Positions 53,405 to 61,442 of a DNA stretch of 64,000 bases are shown piece after piece; the stretch's first letter is position 1, and every line of letters begins with the position of its first letter. The stretch covers positions 1 to 64,000 of the forward strand of contig NZ_JXSL01000023.1 of NCBI RefSeq assembly GCF_000829825.1. Direction: 5' to 3'. The notes beneath the pieces were generated by a model. That model did no database searches and was not told the origin of the DNA. It saw nothing but the letters and a program-made list of their open reading frames with translations. The position numbers and the translations under genes are program-made. Origin of the DNA: Paramagnetospirillum magnetotacticum MS-1 (lineage in GTDB: Bacteria > Pseudomonadota > Alphaproteobacteria > Rhodospirillales > Magnetospirillaceae).

Positions 53405-54169
53405 TCAGTGGAAGTAATAGCCGACACCGACGATGTAATCGCCGACCCGCTGGATCATGGAACGCTTCTTTTCCACCTGATTATCGACCCGGTTCAGCCA
53501 CATATAATCCACCTCGCCCTTGCCGGTGGAATTGGCGATGTTGATCATCTCGCTGACGATGGCCTTGCCCTCGGCATCCTGAAGCTTGGAGGCGTCGGTG
53601 CCAGTCAGCTTGGGATTGCCGCCAGAGGCCATGTACTTGCCCTTCATGTCGAACACGAAGACATAGAGATCGCGGGCGACGAAGCCGCCCTTGGGATCGT
53701 TGAAGGCGGCGAAGGCCTTGTCCGGGCCGTCGCTCTTCACCTTGCCCACGGCGCGGTCCAACAGCACCCGCGCCTGTTCCGGCCCCATGGAATCGCCGAA
53801 GGTCTTGAGATAGGCGATCAGATAGTCCTGCTCGGCGCGGTCGGTAATGGCCACATGGCGCATGCGGGTGCCGGGAACCAGCTTGTCATTGCCAGCGATC
53901 CAGGCGCGCAGATTGTCCTCGGTCCAGATCAGCCCGGAGGCCTTCAGCGCCTCGGAATACATGAAGGTGGGTAACGAGGCCGCCGGGCGGCCGACCACGC
54001 CGTGCAGATTGGGGCCAAAGCCCTGCTTGCCCGGATCGGCGGAGTGGCAGGCCTTGCAGTGATCGAACACATGCCTGCCCGCCGCTTCCTCGACCGTCTC
54101 GGCCCGGACGGGCAAGGCGGCGCACACCAGGGCCGCCGAAGCGAGAGCCCAACCACGCAAATGTCTCAT
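53405..54169 (-). CDS. Cytochrome c fused to a Cache-like sensor domain
   Basis: A 254-aa exported protein (signal to VRA). Residues 25-125 form a class I cytochrome c (HCKACHSADPGKQGFGPNLHG, distal Met in PGTRMRH). The remainder looks like a single Cache domain (AAFNDPKGGFVARDLYVFVFDMKGKYMASGGNP ... GWVDY-like end DYIVGVGYYFH). Cache domains bind small ligands outside the cell, so this fusion could couple heme redox with ligand binding. It is the last gene after the M48 protease and NosR-like genes, with regulon site 7 in its leader. Confidence 0.8.
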   Translation of the reverse strand: MRHLRGWALASAALVCAALPVRAETVEEAAGRHVFDHCKACHSADPGKQGFGPNLHGVVGRPAASLPTFMYSEALKASGLIWTEDNLRAWIAGNDKLVPGTRMRHVAITDRAEQDYLIAYLKTFGDSMGPEQARVLLDRAVGKVKSDGPDKAFAAFNDPKGGFVARDLYVFVFDMKGKYMASGGNPKLTGTDASKLQDAEGKAIVSEMINIANSTGKGEVDYMWLNRVDNQVEKKRSMIQRVGDYIVGVGYYFH

Positions 54170-54235
54170 CTGTCCAGGTCTCCCCTATGAACATCCATTT
54201 GCGGCGAGGCTAGCACCGCCCTCGGGGGGGCAGCC

Positions 54236-54253
54236 ATTAGACCTAGGGACAAG
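54236..54253 (+). promoter_or_regulatory. PQQ-regulon element, site 7 (weak)
   Basis: ATTAGACCTAGGGACAAG matches only the left half of the consensus and overlaps the stop codon of the NosR-like gene, 66 bp upstream of the cytochrome-Cache start. It could be chance. Confidence 0.35.
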
Positions 54254-56264
54254 GCCGTCCCTTGCGCTTCGCCAGAACCAGCGGCACGCAGGTGCCGGGA
54301 TCGTCGTGGATGGAAACGCAATCCAGGCATTGAAAGCACTCGTCATAGGCCACACGACCCGAACGGGCGATGGCGCCATAGCGGCAACGCACCTCGCACA
54401 GTCGGCAGGGCGTGCCGCAGGAATCGCGCCGGGATATCCAGTCCCATCGCCGCAAATGTCCCATCAGGGCCAAGGCGGCGCCCAGAGGACAAAGCACCCG
54501 GCAATATCCCTTGTAGACCACCAACCCCAAGGCCAAAACCGCCAGCCCATAGGCGACGAAGGGCCAGGATCGGTCGAAGCCCAAGGTGATGGCGGTCTTG
54601 AACGGTTCGACCTCTACCGCCTTGTCAGTGGCTCCTTCCCAGCCCAGCGAGGCCAGGACCACGGCCAGCACCGCGTATTTCACCAAGCCCAGACGGGCGG
54701 GCAAGGGCCGCTGCCGAAGCTTCAGGACGAGAGCCAACTCGCCCGCCACCTCTTGCAAGGCTCCGAAGGGGCACAGCCAGCCGCAGAAGGTTCCCCGCCC
54801 CCAGACCAGCAGGGTCGGCAGGGTATAGAGCCAGACGATCACCGTGAAGGGATCGTAGAGGAAGAAGGCCAGCGACCCGCCCTGGCGCAGCGTCGTGATC
54901 AAAGCGGTCAGATTGACGATGGAAAGCTGGCCCTGACCGTACCAGCCGATGAACACCAGGGTCACCAGCAATGCCGCCATCCGCCAGGACCACAGCCGCC
55001 CCGCCCGGGCCAGCCAAGGCGATCGCCCGGCCAAACCGGCGGTCAGGGCCGCCAGAAACCCCAGAAGAGCGGTGATTTCACTCCAGCGCCCGCTCCAGGA
55101 CGACAGCCAGGGCGGCGCCGGGGCCACCACCTCGGGGATCAGGAACAGTTCGGACGGGGGATGATACGCGGCCGGAAAGTCACGGGCGGCGACTTCGGTA
55201 CGCATATAGCCGTGCCGACGCACCACTCTCACGCCCAGACTCCAGAGCGATGCCGGATCAAAGCCCAGGCGGGTATCGACCCGCAGGATCAGGCCTTCGG
55301 CGAAACCCGGCAGTCCCGGTTGCAGAACGGGCTCCACATCAGCGTCGCGCAGGCTGATGGGAAAGCCCGCCTGACGCAGCATCAGCCGGTCGGGGACGGA
55401 ATTGCGCACGAAGTCCTCGCCGGTGATGGAGAGCGGGCCGGAGGCCAGAACCAGCACCGGCTCCTCCCAGGATTCCACATGCCGGGCCATGCGCCGCCTT
55501 GTATCCTCGGTCAGCAGATTGCGCGCCACCACCGGCAGCCCCAGATCGGCGAAATACAGATCGATCATCGTCTCTGCGCCGTCGCCCTCCTCGGCGAAGC
55601 CGGTTCCGGCAAAGGCCTTTTCCACCTCGGCCCGGCCCAGGCGCAGATGGCCGATCAGCCCGGCGGCCACCAGATCGTCCCACGACATGGTCTTGAAGGC
55701 GTCAGGGCGGGGCCGCCCCGCGGGCTTGGGCGCGATGGCCGCCAGCTTCTCGCGCGCCACCATCAGGGCCGAGGCCAGGATGGTCTCGTTGGCGATGCGC
55801 ACCGAGGCGGTCGCCTTGCTGACCCCGTCCACCCAGGTATTGGCGCTGGTGTCGCGGCCCTGGTCGTGGGCGCCGCCCACCTTGATGTTATGGGCCAGGG
55901 ACAGGCCGGTGTACTGGCGCAGAAATTCGTACAGGGGACGCGGCCCCAGCCCGCTCACGAAGACCGGCTCATTCTGGTCGAGAAGACGGACATCCAAAAA
56001 GGTGCCGTTGCGGTCCATGGAAATCAGGAGATTGATGGGCGCCCCGGAAAAACCGGGAATGGGCGCCAAATCCTTCGACTCGAAAATATATCCCGTGAAG
56101 GCGCCGCCGCCGTCCAGCAAGGTCCAGATGGGCAAGGCCGGGTCGGGCGCCCCCAGTTGCAGCGGCGGCGTGATCATGGCGGCAAGATCGCGGTGGTTCA
56201 GCCGCGCCCAGGCGGGCTGGCAACAGATCAGCAGCGGCAACAGCACAAGCAGCAGACGTCGCAT
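54243..56264 (-). CDS. NosR/NirI-like membrane flavo-iron-sulfur protein
   Basis: A 673-aa inner-membrane protein. An exported N-terminal FMN-binding domain (signal ending QPAWA; TWVDGVSKATASVR resembles the flavinylation motif S/T-G-A-T) is followed by about six TM helices with the NapH/NosR cysteine signatures CGWLCPFG and CRVLCPLG. The C-terminus has iron-sulfur motifs (CGTPCRLCEVRC, CFQCLDC). NosR and relatives pass electrons from quinol toward periplasmic partners. Its place in a PQQ regulon without nosZ is unusual. Starts 21 bp after the M48 gene. Confidence 0.85.
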   Translation of the reverse strand: MRRLLLVLLPLLICCQPAWARLNHRDLAAMITPPLQLGAPDPALPIWTLLDGGGAFTGYIFESKDLAPIPGFSGAPINLLISMDRNGTFLDVRLLDQNEPVFVSGLGPRPLYEFLRQYTGLSLAHNIKVGGAHDQGRDTSANTWVDGVSKATASVRIANETILASALMVAREKLAAIAPKPAGRPRPDAFKTMSWDDLVAAGLIGHLRLGRAEVEKAFAGTGFAEEGDGAETMIDLYFADLGLPVVARNLLTEDTRRRMARHVESWEEPVLVLASGPLSITGEDFVRNSVPDRLMLRQAGFPISLRDADVEPVLQPGLPGFAEGLILRVDTRLGFDPASLWSLGVRVVRRHGYMRTEVAARDFPAAYHPPSELFLIPEVVAPAPPWLSSWSGRWSEITALLGFLAALTAGLAGRSPWLARAGRLWSWRMAALLVTLVFIGWYGQGQLSIVNLTALITTLRQGGSLAFFLYDPFTVIVWLYTLPTLLVWGRGTFCGWLCPFGALQEVAGELALVLKLRQRPLPARLGLVKYAVLAVVLASLGWEGATDKAVEVEPFKTAITLGFDRSWPFVAYGLAVLALGLVVYKGYCRVLCPLGAALALMGHLRRWDWISRRDSCGTPCRLCEVRCRYGAIARSGRVAYDECFQCLDCVSIHDDPGTCVPLVLAKRKGRPCP

Positions 56265-56285
56265 CCCCTCCTCCCCGGCGAGGGC

Positions 56286-57383
56286 TCAGCCTGCTCCCGG
56301 CCTGGCGGCGGCGGCAATCCCCACCTTGGTCGAATACCGGCCCAGTTCGGCCAGACGCGCCGAGGGCGAGGGATGGGGATGGTGCCACAAGGCCCAGAGG
56401 GGTTCTGGCGCCGGTGCCGTGGCATTGGCGCCGTAAAGGCGCTCCAGCGCACGCATAAAAGCCGGTGCCCCGGCCTTATCCGCGGCATGGCTGTCGGCCT
56501 GCCCCTCCCAGCGACGGATCAGCAGCGCCTCCAGCGGCCTTACCGGCAGGATGAGCATCGGCAAGGCGGCCAGCAGAACGGCCAACCCCACACCGTCAGG
56601 CGCGGCAATCCACAATGCCGCCAGCCCCAGACCCAACCGCCAGAGCAAGAGCCGCTCGCGGTGACGATGAACGAGATGGCCCTCCTCATGGGCCAGGACA
56701 GCCGTCACCTCATCCAAGGGCAAGGCTTCGACCAGGGTGTCGTTGAGGATGATGCGGCGCTGGCGGCCGATCCCCTCGGCACGGGCGTTGAGTTGTCCGC
56801 TTCGCCGTCCTTCATCGGACAGCCAGACCGTCACCCCCTCAAGATGGCTCAGTCCGGCCAGCGGAGAAGGCGCCGCGCTCAAGCATCGGCCAGCGGCGGG
56901 AACCCATTCCCGCCACAGCAACGCCAGGGCCAGCCCCACCCAGGCGGCAAGCCAGCCGCCGCCCAGTTCCACGGCCGCACCGGTCAAAGCCGCCAGGGGA
57001 AGCATCGCCGCCAGTTCACGGCCCAGACGCCGCGCCTGTTCGCGGCAAAACCCCGCCAGGCTCCACCGTCCGGCCACAAGCCACCCCCAGGCGGCAAAGG
57101 GAAGGTCGAGGACGGTGCGAAGAACCAACACCGCAGGCAGAACAAGGATGGGGCCGCAAATTTCGGCAATATGCCGTGCGCCGCCCAGGGCCACGGCCAA
57201 AGCCAGCGCGGCCAAGCCCAGGGCCCGCCCCGCCGCAAGCCGCACCCGCGCGCTTTCCAGGGCCTGGACGCGCCCCTCCGAGCGCTGCCCCAGCCAGATC
57301 AGGGCGCGACGGGCCAGCACCAGTTCCAGCCCTCCCCCAATGACCGAGGCCAAAGCCGCGGCAAACTCAAGCGTCTCCGCCAT
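56286..57383 (-). CDS. M48-family zinc metallopeptidase
   Basis: A 365-aa integral membrane peptidase. Catalytic HEXXH is HEEGH (VLAHEEGHLVHRH), with a downstream zinc-ligand Glu in RRWEGQADSHAADKAG, typical of Ste24/HtpX-like M48 enzymes. Several hydrophobic segments precede and follow it. The gene is divergent from pqqD-pqqE and has site 9 upstream, pointing toward it. No M16 protease (PqqF/PqqG) occurs in the window, so this membrane protease is a candidate for releasing the cross-linked Glu-Tyr from PqqA. That role is inference. Confidence 0.83.
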   Translation of the reverse strand: MAETLEFAAALASVIGGGLELVLARRALIWLGQRSEGRVQALESARVRLAAGRALGLAALALAVALGGARHIAEICGPILVLPAVLVLRTVLDLPFAAWGWLVAGRWSLAGFCREQARRLGRELAAMLPLAALTGAAVELGGGWLAAWVGLALALLWREWVPAAGRCLSAAPSPLAGLSHLEGVTVWLSDEGRRSGQLNARAEGIGRQRRIILNDTLVEALPLDEVTAVLAHEEGHLVHRHRERLLLWRLGLGLAALWIAAPDGVGLAVLLAALPMLILPVRPLEALLIRRWEGQADSHAADKAGAPAFMRALERLYGANATAPAPEPLWALWHHPHPSPSARLAELGRYSTKVGIAAAARPGAG

Positions 57384-57393
57384 TTCCCTGGGC

Positions 57394-57411
57394 CTTAGAC
57401 CTATTGCCAAT
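57394..57411 (+). promoter_or_regulatory. PQQ-regulon element, site 8 (pqqDE)
   Basis: CTTAGACCTATTGCCAAT on the plus strand, 111 bp upstream of pqqD and oriented toward it. It is only 10 bp from the divergent M48 start, so it serves pqqD better than the protease gene. Confidence 0.7.
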
Positions 57412-57488
57412 TGCCGCACCGGCAGCCAGCCAAACACAATGCAGGCCAATGCGATGCTGGATTATAGGAATCATTCCATTATCCATCC

Positions 57489-57506
57489 ATACGCAATAGG
57501 TCTAAT
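57489..57506 (-). promoter_or_regulatory. PQQ-regulon element, site 9 (M48 operon)
   Basis: On the minus strand ATTAGACCTATTGCGTAT, 105 bp upstream of the M48 protease start, pointing toward it. With site 8 it forms a mirrored pair like sites 4 and 5. Confidence 0.68.
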
Positions 57507-57522
57507 GCGCCGGAGGCAACTA

Positions 57523-57810
57523 ATGTCCGACGAATCAAAAATACTCATGACGGACATTATTGAGGTCAACCCAATATACCTGCTGCGCTGGGAAGAGTCG
57601 GAACAGGCTCATGTCCTTCTCTATCCTGAAGGCATCGTCAAGCTGAACTCGTCGGCGGGCGAGATCTTGAAGCGCTGCGTCGGCGGCCGTCAAGTCGGCG
57701 CGCTGATCACCGAGCTCAGCGCGCTATGCCCCGAAGAGGACATCGCCGCCGATATCCTGGCATTCCTGGAGATTTCCAATGACAAGTGCTGGACCCGCGT
57801 TAAGGCTTGA
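57523..57810 (+). CDS. pqqD: PQQ biosynthesis peptide chaperone PqqD
   Basis: A 95-aa RRE-type chaperone that presents PqqA to PqqE. Signature NPIYLLRWEESEQAHVLLYPEGIVKLNSSAGEILKRC. ATG 57523 follows GGAGGCAACT. Its end overlaps pqqE by 32 bp. Confidence 0.94.
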   Translation: MSDESKILMTDIIEVNPIYLLRWEESEQAHVLLYPEGIVKLNSSAGEILKRCVGGRQVGALITELSALCPEEDIAADILAFLEISNDKCWTRVKA

Positions 57811-58903
57811 TGGGCAGGGCAAACCGCTGTGGCTGGTCTGTGAACTGACCTATCGTTGCCCCCTGCAATGCTCGTGGTGCAACAACCCGCTGGAATTCGG
57901 CTCCATCACCGACGAGCTGTCCACCGAGGAGTGGAAGCGGGTCCTGGCCGAAAGCCGCGCCCTGGGCAGCCTGCAACTGGGCTTTACCGGCGGCGAGCCC
58001 GCGCTGCGCCCCGATCTCGAGGAACTGGTGGCCGAGGCCGACCGGCTGGGTTACTACACCAATCTGATCACCTCCACCGTGGGTCTCAGCGCCGAGCGTC
58101 TGGCGCGGCTTAAAGAGGCGGGCCTAAAGCAGATTCAGGTCAGCCTGCAATCCCATGACGCGGCGACCACCAATGCCCTGGTGGGCGCTCCGGTGCACAA
58201 TCACAAGATCGAGATGATCCGCGAGATCAAGGCCCAGGGCTTTCCCGTGGTGCTGAACATTCCCGTGGTGCGCCAGAACATCGCCCATGCCACCGCCTTC
58301 CTGGAACTGGCCCTGGAACTGGGTGTCGATTACGTCGAGTTCGCCAATGTCCAGTATTACAACTGGGCCCTGGTCAACCGCGACGAACTGATGCCGACCC
58401 TGGAGGAGCTCAAGGCCTCGGAAGCCGCCATCAACGCCTTCCGCGAGCGGGTCGGCAAGAAGATGACCGTCTATTTCGTCATCCCCGACTACTATAACGG
58501 CCGCCCCAAGGCCTGTATGAACGGCTGGGGCGCCATCATCATGACCATCGCGCCGGACGGTCTGGCCCTGCCCTGTCAGGAGGCCCGAATCCTCAAAGGT
58601 CTGGACTTCCCGTCGGTGCGCGATCATTCGGTGGAATGGATCTGGCGGGACTCCCCGGCGTTCAAGACCTATCGCGGCGACGGCTGGATGAAGGAACCGT
58701 GCCGGTCCTGCGACGAGAAGGAAAAGGATTTCGGAGGCTGCCGCTGCCAGTCCTATCTGCTGACAGGCGATGCCGCCAATCCTGACCCGGCCTGCTCGAA
58801 ATCGCCCTTCCACCATATGGTGAATCAGGCGATCATCGAGGCGCACCGGCCCCAGCGCAATTCCCGTCCGCTGGTCATGCGCAAGGCCGGGGCCGCAGGC
58901 TAA
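57779..58903 (+). CDS. pqqE: PqqA peptide cyclase PqqE (radical SAM/SPASM)
   Basis: A 374-aa radical SAM enzyme that links Glu and Tyr of PqqA. CX3CX2C motif in ELTYRCPLQCSWCNNPLEF, GFTGGEPALRPDL, and the C-terminal auxiliary-cluster cysteines CMNGWG, CRSCDEKEKDFGGCRC and the typical LTGDAANPDP. The normal length and all PqqE landmarks rule out a general SPASM protein. Overlaps pqqD. Confidence 0.96.
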   Translation: MTSAGPALRLDGQGKPLWLVCELTYRCPLQCSWCNNPLEFGSITDELSTEEWKRVLAESRALGSLQLGFTGGEPALRPDLEELVAEADRLGYYTNLITSTVGLSAERLARLKEAGLKQIQVSLQSHDAATTNALVGAPVHNHKIEMIREIKAQGFPVVLNIPVVRQNIAHATAFLELALELGVDYVEFANVQYYNWALVNRDELMPTLEELKASEAAINAFRERVGKKMTVYFVIPDYYNGRPKACMNGWGAIIMTIAPDGLALPCQEARILKGLDFPSVRDHSVEWIWRDSPAFKTYRGDGWMKEPCRSCDEKEKDFGGCRCQSYLLTGDAANPDPACSKSPFHHMVNQAIIEAHRPQRNSRPLVMRKAGAAG

Positions 58904-58933
58904 CCCCTTCATCAAGCCCTGTTCGGCAGGAGA

Positions 58934-59293
58934 ATGACCCCGATCATGACGGCACGCCTCAATACATGCATTTCATCTCCTGGTATTGGCGACAATTCCG
59001 GCCTTGCTCCCACCATCAGCGTCACGGTGAAGCTGTTCAACAGCCTGTCGCCTTACGCCGGTGGTTCGGCGCCGCTGCGCCTGGACGTGCCTGCCGGAAC
59101 CGTGATCGGCGAGCTTGCAGCCCGTTTTCATGTGCCTCGGGATAAGATCTTCCTGGTGCTGGTGAACGGCAAGGACGTCACCCGCCAGCTTGGCGCCCCG
59201 GTCAATCTGGACCGCGAACTCGACGATGGCGACGAAGTGGCCTTGTCCGGCCCGGTTCCCTATTCCTGGGGCTATGGCGCCCCCATCGTTTAG
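58934..59293 (+). CDS. MoaD/ThiS-like small protein
   Basis: A 119-aa protein with a beta-grasp core (ISVTVKLFNSLSPYAGG, RLDVPAGTVIGELAARFHVPRDKIFLVLVNGKDV, LDDGDEVALSGPVPYSWGYGAPIV). It does not end in the Gly-Gly used for thiocarboxylation, so it is not a typical sulfur carrier. It lies 30 bp after pqqE behind GGCAGGAGA. Role in PQQ synthesis or an associated step is unknown. Confidence 0.75.
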   Translation: MTPIMTARLNTCISSPGIGDNSGLAPTISVTVKLFNSLSPYAGGSAPLRLDVPAGTVIGELAARFHVPRDKIFLVLVNGKDVTRQLGAPVNLDRELDDGDEVALSGPVPYSWGYGAPIV

Positions 59294-59298
59294 ATGGC

Positions 59299-59316
59299 CT
59301 TAGACCTATTGGCAAT
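59299..59316 (+). promoter_or_regulatory. PQQ-regulon element, site 10 (pqqA)
   Basis: CTTAGACCTATTGGCAAT, a strong consensus match, 69 bp upstream of pqqA. It sits just after the MoaD-like stop, giving pqqA its own promoter. Confidence 0.7.
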
Positions 59317-59385
59317 TTCGGCCCTGGGCCACCCGGCATAAAGTCGTCTCGTGTATCCCTCTCTCTCCAACCGTGAGGATCTGCC

Positions 59386-59460
59386 ATGAAGTGGGAAAAG
59401 CCGGCTTACTGCGATCTGCGCATGGGCTTCGAAGTCACCGCCTACGTTTTCGTGCGCTGA
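59386..59460 (+). CDS. pqqA: PQQ precursor peptide PqqA
   Basis: A 24-aa peptide starting MKWEKPAYCDLRMGFEVTAY, with the conserved Glu16-X3-Tyr20 whose side chains become PQQ. It is translated behind GTGAGGATCTGCC. It was too short for the usual gene-finding cut-off. A separate regulon element, and a stable hairpin just after the stop, are consistent with strong expression relative to downstream genes. It is not adjacent to pqqB/pqqC (16 kb away). Confidence 0.93.
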   Translation: MKWEKPAYCDLRMGFEVTAYVFVR

Positions 59461-59468
59461 GGATTGGT

Positions 59469-59498
59469 GGGAAGGGAGTTCGCACAGGCTCCCTTCCC
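59469..59498 (+). terminator. Hairpin immediately downstream of pqqA
   Basis: GGGAAGGGAG (59469-59478) pairs perfectly with CTCCCTTCCC (59489-59498) around a 10-nt loop, 8 bp after the pqqA stop. No T-run follows, so it probably stabilises the pqqA message or attenuates read-through. Confidence 0.6.
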
Positions 59499-59651
59499 AT
59501 GGCCCTTGTCGAGAAGAGCCGCTCTATGACTCCTCCTCCCTTCCCGCACCGCTGTATCCTTGATTCCATTGGCGGGACACTGGCCTGCGGCCTGGCTCTG
59601 AGTCTGGTGGCGGGAATCGCCCTGCGCCTGATGGCCCTGGGCCATCCGTGA
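59499..59651 (+). CDS. Small membrane protein after pqqA, 41-50 aa
   Basis: A short frame, either 50 aa from ATG 59499 or 41 aa from ATG 59526 (MTPPPFPHRCILDSIGG). The second half is one hydrophobic helix (TLACGLALSLVAGIALRLMALGHP). The stop overlaps the start of the next membrane protein (TGATG), supporting translation. No function recognised. Confidence 0.6.
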   Translation: MALVEKSRSMTPPPFPHRCILDSIGGTLACGLALSLVAGIALRLMALGHP

Positions 59652-60163
59652 TGGCCCTTTCCTCCGCCCTGATCGATCTGGCCCTGCGCTGGATTCATGT
59701 GGGCGGCGCCCTGATATGGATCGGGCACAATTACGCCAATTTCATCTCGCGCCCCCATTTCGTCCCCTTCGCCGGGGACGGTTCGGGGCTTGATCCGACG
59801 GGCCATGACTTCCAGGCCCGCCTGGCGCGCGAACACGGGACTTTCCGCTGGGCTTCGGTGGTGGTGTGGTGCACCGGTCTGGCCATGCTGGCCCGCGCCG
59901 GTATCGTGACCGAGGCGCTGAGCCTGTCGGGCGCCGCCGCTCCCATCGGCCTTGGCTTTTGGATCGGGACCCTGATGGTCGCCAATCTCTGGCTGGTCCT
60001 GTGGCCCCACCAGAAGAAGGTCCTTGGCTTCGTCGCCGCCCCTTTCGAAGAACGGGTGAGATGCTCGCGGGTGACGTTCCTGTCGGCCAGGGTCAACACC
60101 TTGCTGTCCATCCCGCTGCTTGGGCTGATGGTCGGCGGGGCGCACGGCCTTCTCCTGAACTGA
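59651..60163 (+). CDS. Membrane protein resembling the urate oxidase N-terminal (PuuD-type) domain
   Basis: A 170-aa protein with about four TM helices. ALRWIHVGGALIWIGHNYANFISRP is reminiscent of the heme-type membrane domain of urate hydroxylase PuuD (WxH...WIGxxYxxN), and conserved His residues (His16, His26 and WPHQKK) could bind heme. It lacks the periplasmic cytochrome part. It lies in the pqqA unit and could join electron transfer from the quinoprotein, but the assignment rests on motif resemblance. Confidence 0.6.
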   Translation: MALSSALIDLALRWIHVGGALIWIGHNYANFISRPHFVPFAGDGSGLDPTGHDFQARLAREHGTFRWASVVVWCTGLAMLARAGIVTEALSLSGAAAPIGLGFWIGTLMVANLWLVLWPHQKKVLGFVAAPFEERVRCSRVTFLSARVNTLLSIPLLGLMVGGAHGLLLN

Positions 60164-60176
60164 GGGCGCCCCATCC

Positions 60177-61442
60177 ATGCCCCCCAATGAACGCGCACCG
60201 TACAACCGCGGAAATACTATTCTGCGCCAGGGCATGGTACATTCGGCGAAACCGCCGGGAGCCAACAGGCGGAGCGAGGGAGCGCGCGCGGAGGTGAATT
60301 CCGCCGAATACGGAGTGAAGCGCGGGTTCAGTCAGGCAGCGGACGCCCACCAGGCCGTGACGGAACTGCGCGCCCAGATCGACCAGCCCGACACGGCGCT
60401 GGTGCTGTTGTTCTGCTCGCCCGCCTACGACCTCGAGCAATTGGGCCCGGCCATCGCCGAGGCCTTTGGCGATACGCTGACGCTGGGCTGCACCACGGCC
60501 GGTGAAATCACCCCACAGGGCTATTGCACCGGATCGCTGACCGGCCTGTCCCTCAACCGCGATGCCTGCCATGCCGACGCGGTGCATATCGACCGCCTGT
60601 CCGAATTCGCCTTCAGCCATGGCCTCGATTCCGTGCGCGAGGTTCTGGCCCGCATGGCCCAGACCGAGGGGCCCGATTTCGCCAGCGGAACCTTCGCCAT
60701 GCTGATGATCGACGGCATGTCCAGCGCCGAGGATTCGGTCCTGTCCGCCCTGCATGCCGGGTTGGGGGAAATCCCCCTGTTCGGTGGCTCGGCCGGTGAC
60801 GACCTCGAGTTCCGGCGCACCTGGGTCTACAAGGACGGCTGTTTCCATTCGGATATGGCGGCCCTGGTCCTGGTCCACACCCCTTATCCCTTCCGGGTGT
60901 TCAAGACCCAGCATTTCGTCGGCTCGGACACCAAGATGGTGATTACCGGCGCCGATCCGCTGCACCGCATCGTGACCGAGATCAACGCCGAACCGGCCGG
61001 ACGCGAATTCGCCCGCATGCTGGGCATGGAAGTGGAAGAGCTGACCCCCATGATCTTCGCCACCCATCCGGTGGTGGTGCGGGTGGGCGGCGCCGATTAC
61101 GTCCGCTCCATCCAGAAGGTCAATCCCGACGGCTCGCTGTCCTTCTTCTGCGCCATCGACGAGGGTCTGGTCCTGTCGGTGGCCCAGACCGTGGAGCCCT
61201 ACGACAATCTGGCCCAGGTCTTCGACGATCTTCAGGCCGAGATCGGGCCGCCGCAGTTGATCATCGGCTGCGAATGCGTGCTGCGCTCCTTGGAAATGGA
61301 GCGGACCCAGATGAAAAAGCGCATGGGCGAGTTGCTGATCGCCAATAACGTGGTCGGCTTCAACACCTATGGCGAGCAGTTCAACGCCATGCACGTCAAT
61401 CAGACCTTCACCGGCGTGGCCTTGGGCCGCACCCGGCGATGA
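60177..61442 (+). CDS. FIST-domain sensor protein (NosP-like)
   Basis: A protein of up to 421 aa with FIST_N (VLLFCSPAYDLEQLGPAIAEAFGDTLTLGCTTAGEITPQG, GGSAGDDLEFRRTWVY) and FIST_C (NPDGSLSFFCAIDEGLVLSV, IIGCECVLRSLEME). In Pseudomonas the FIST protein NosP binds heme and NO and controls its neighbouring kinase NahK; here the same order (FIST then kinase, overlapping ATGA) is found. The start is uncertain: ATG 60177 gives a low-complexity N-terminus, and GTG 60294 (VNSAEYGVKRG) fits the domain edge better. Confidence 0.82.
   Translation: MPPNERAPYNRGNTILRQGMVHSAKPPGANRRSEGARAEVNSAEYGVKRGFSQAADAHQAVTELRAQIDQPDTALVLLFCSPAYDLEQLGPAIAEAFGDTLTLGCTTAGEITPQGYCTGSLTGLSLNRDACHADAVHIDRLSEFAFSHGLDSVREVLARMAQTEGPDFASGTFAMLMIDGMSSAEDSVLSALHAGLGEIPLFGGSAGDDLEFRRTWVYKDGCFHSDMAALVLVHTPYPFRVFKTQHFVGSDTKMVITGADPLHRIVTEINAEPAGREFARMLGMEVEELTPMIFATHPVVVRVGGADYVRSIQKVNPDGSLSFFCAIDEGLVLSVAQTVEPYDNLAQVFDDLQAEIGPPQLIIGCECVLRSLEMERTQMKKRMGELLIANNVVGFNTYGEQFNAMHVNQTFTGVALGRTRR

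Noticed and set aside
54306-57398. 1030-aa open frame on the plus strand over the NosR-like and M48 genes
   Set aside because: It is antisense to two well-supported genes, has His/Gln/Gly-rich composition typical of reverse-frame reading in GC-rich DNA, and no family motif.
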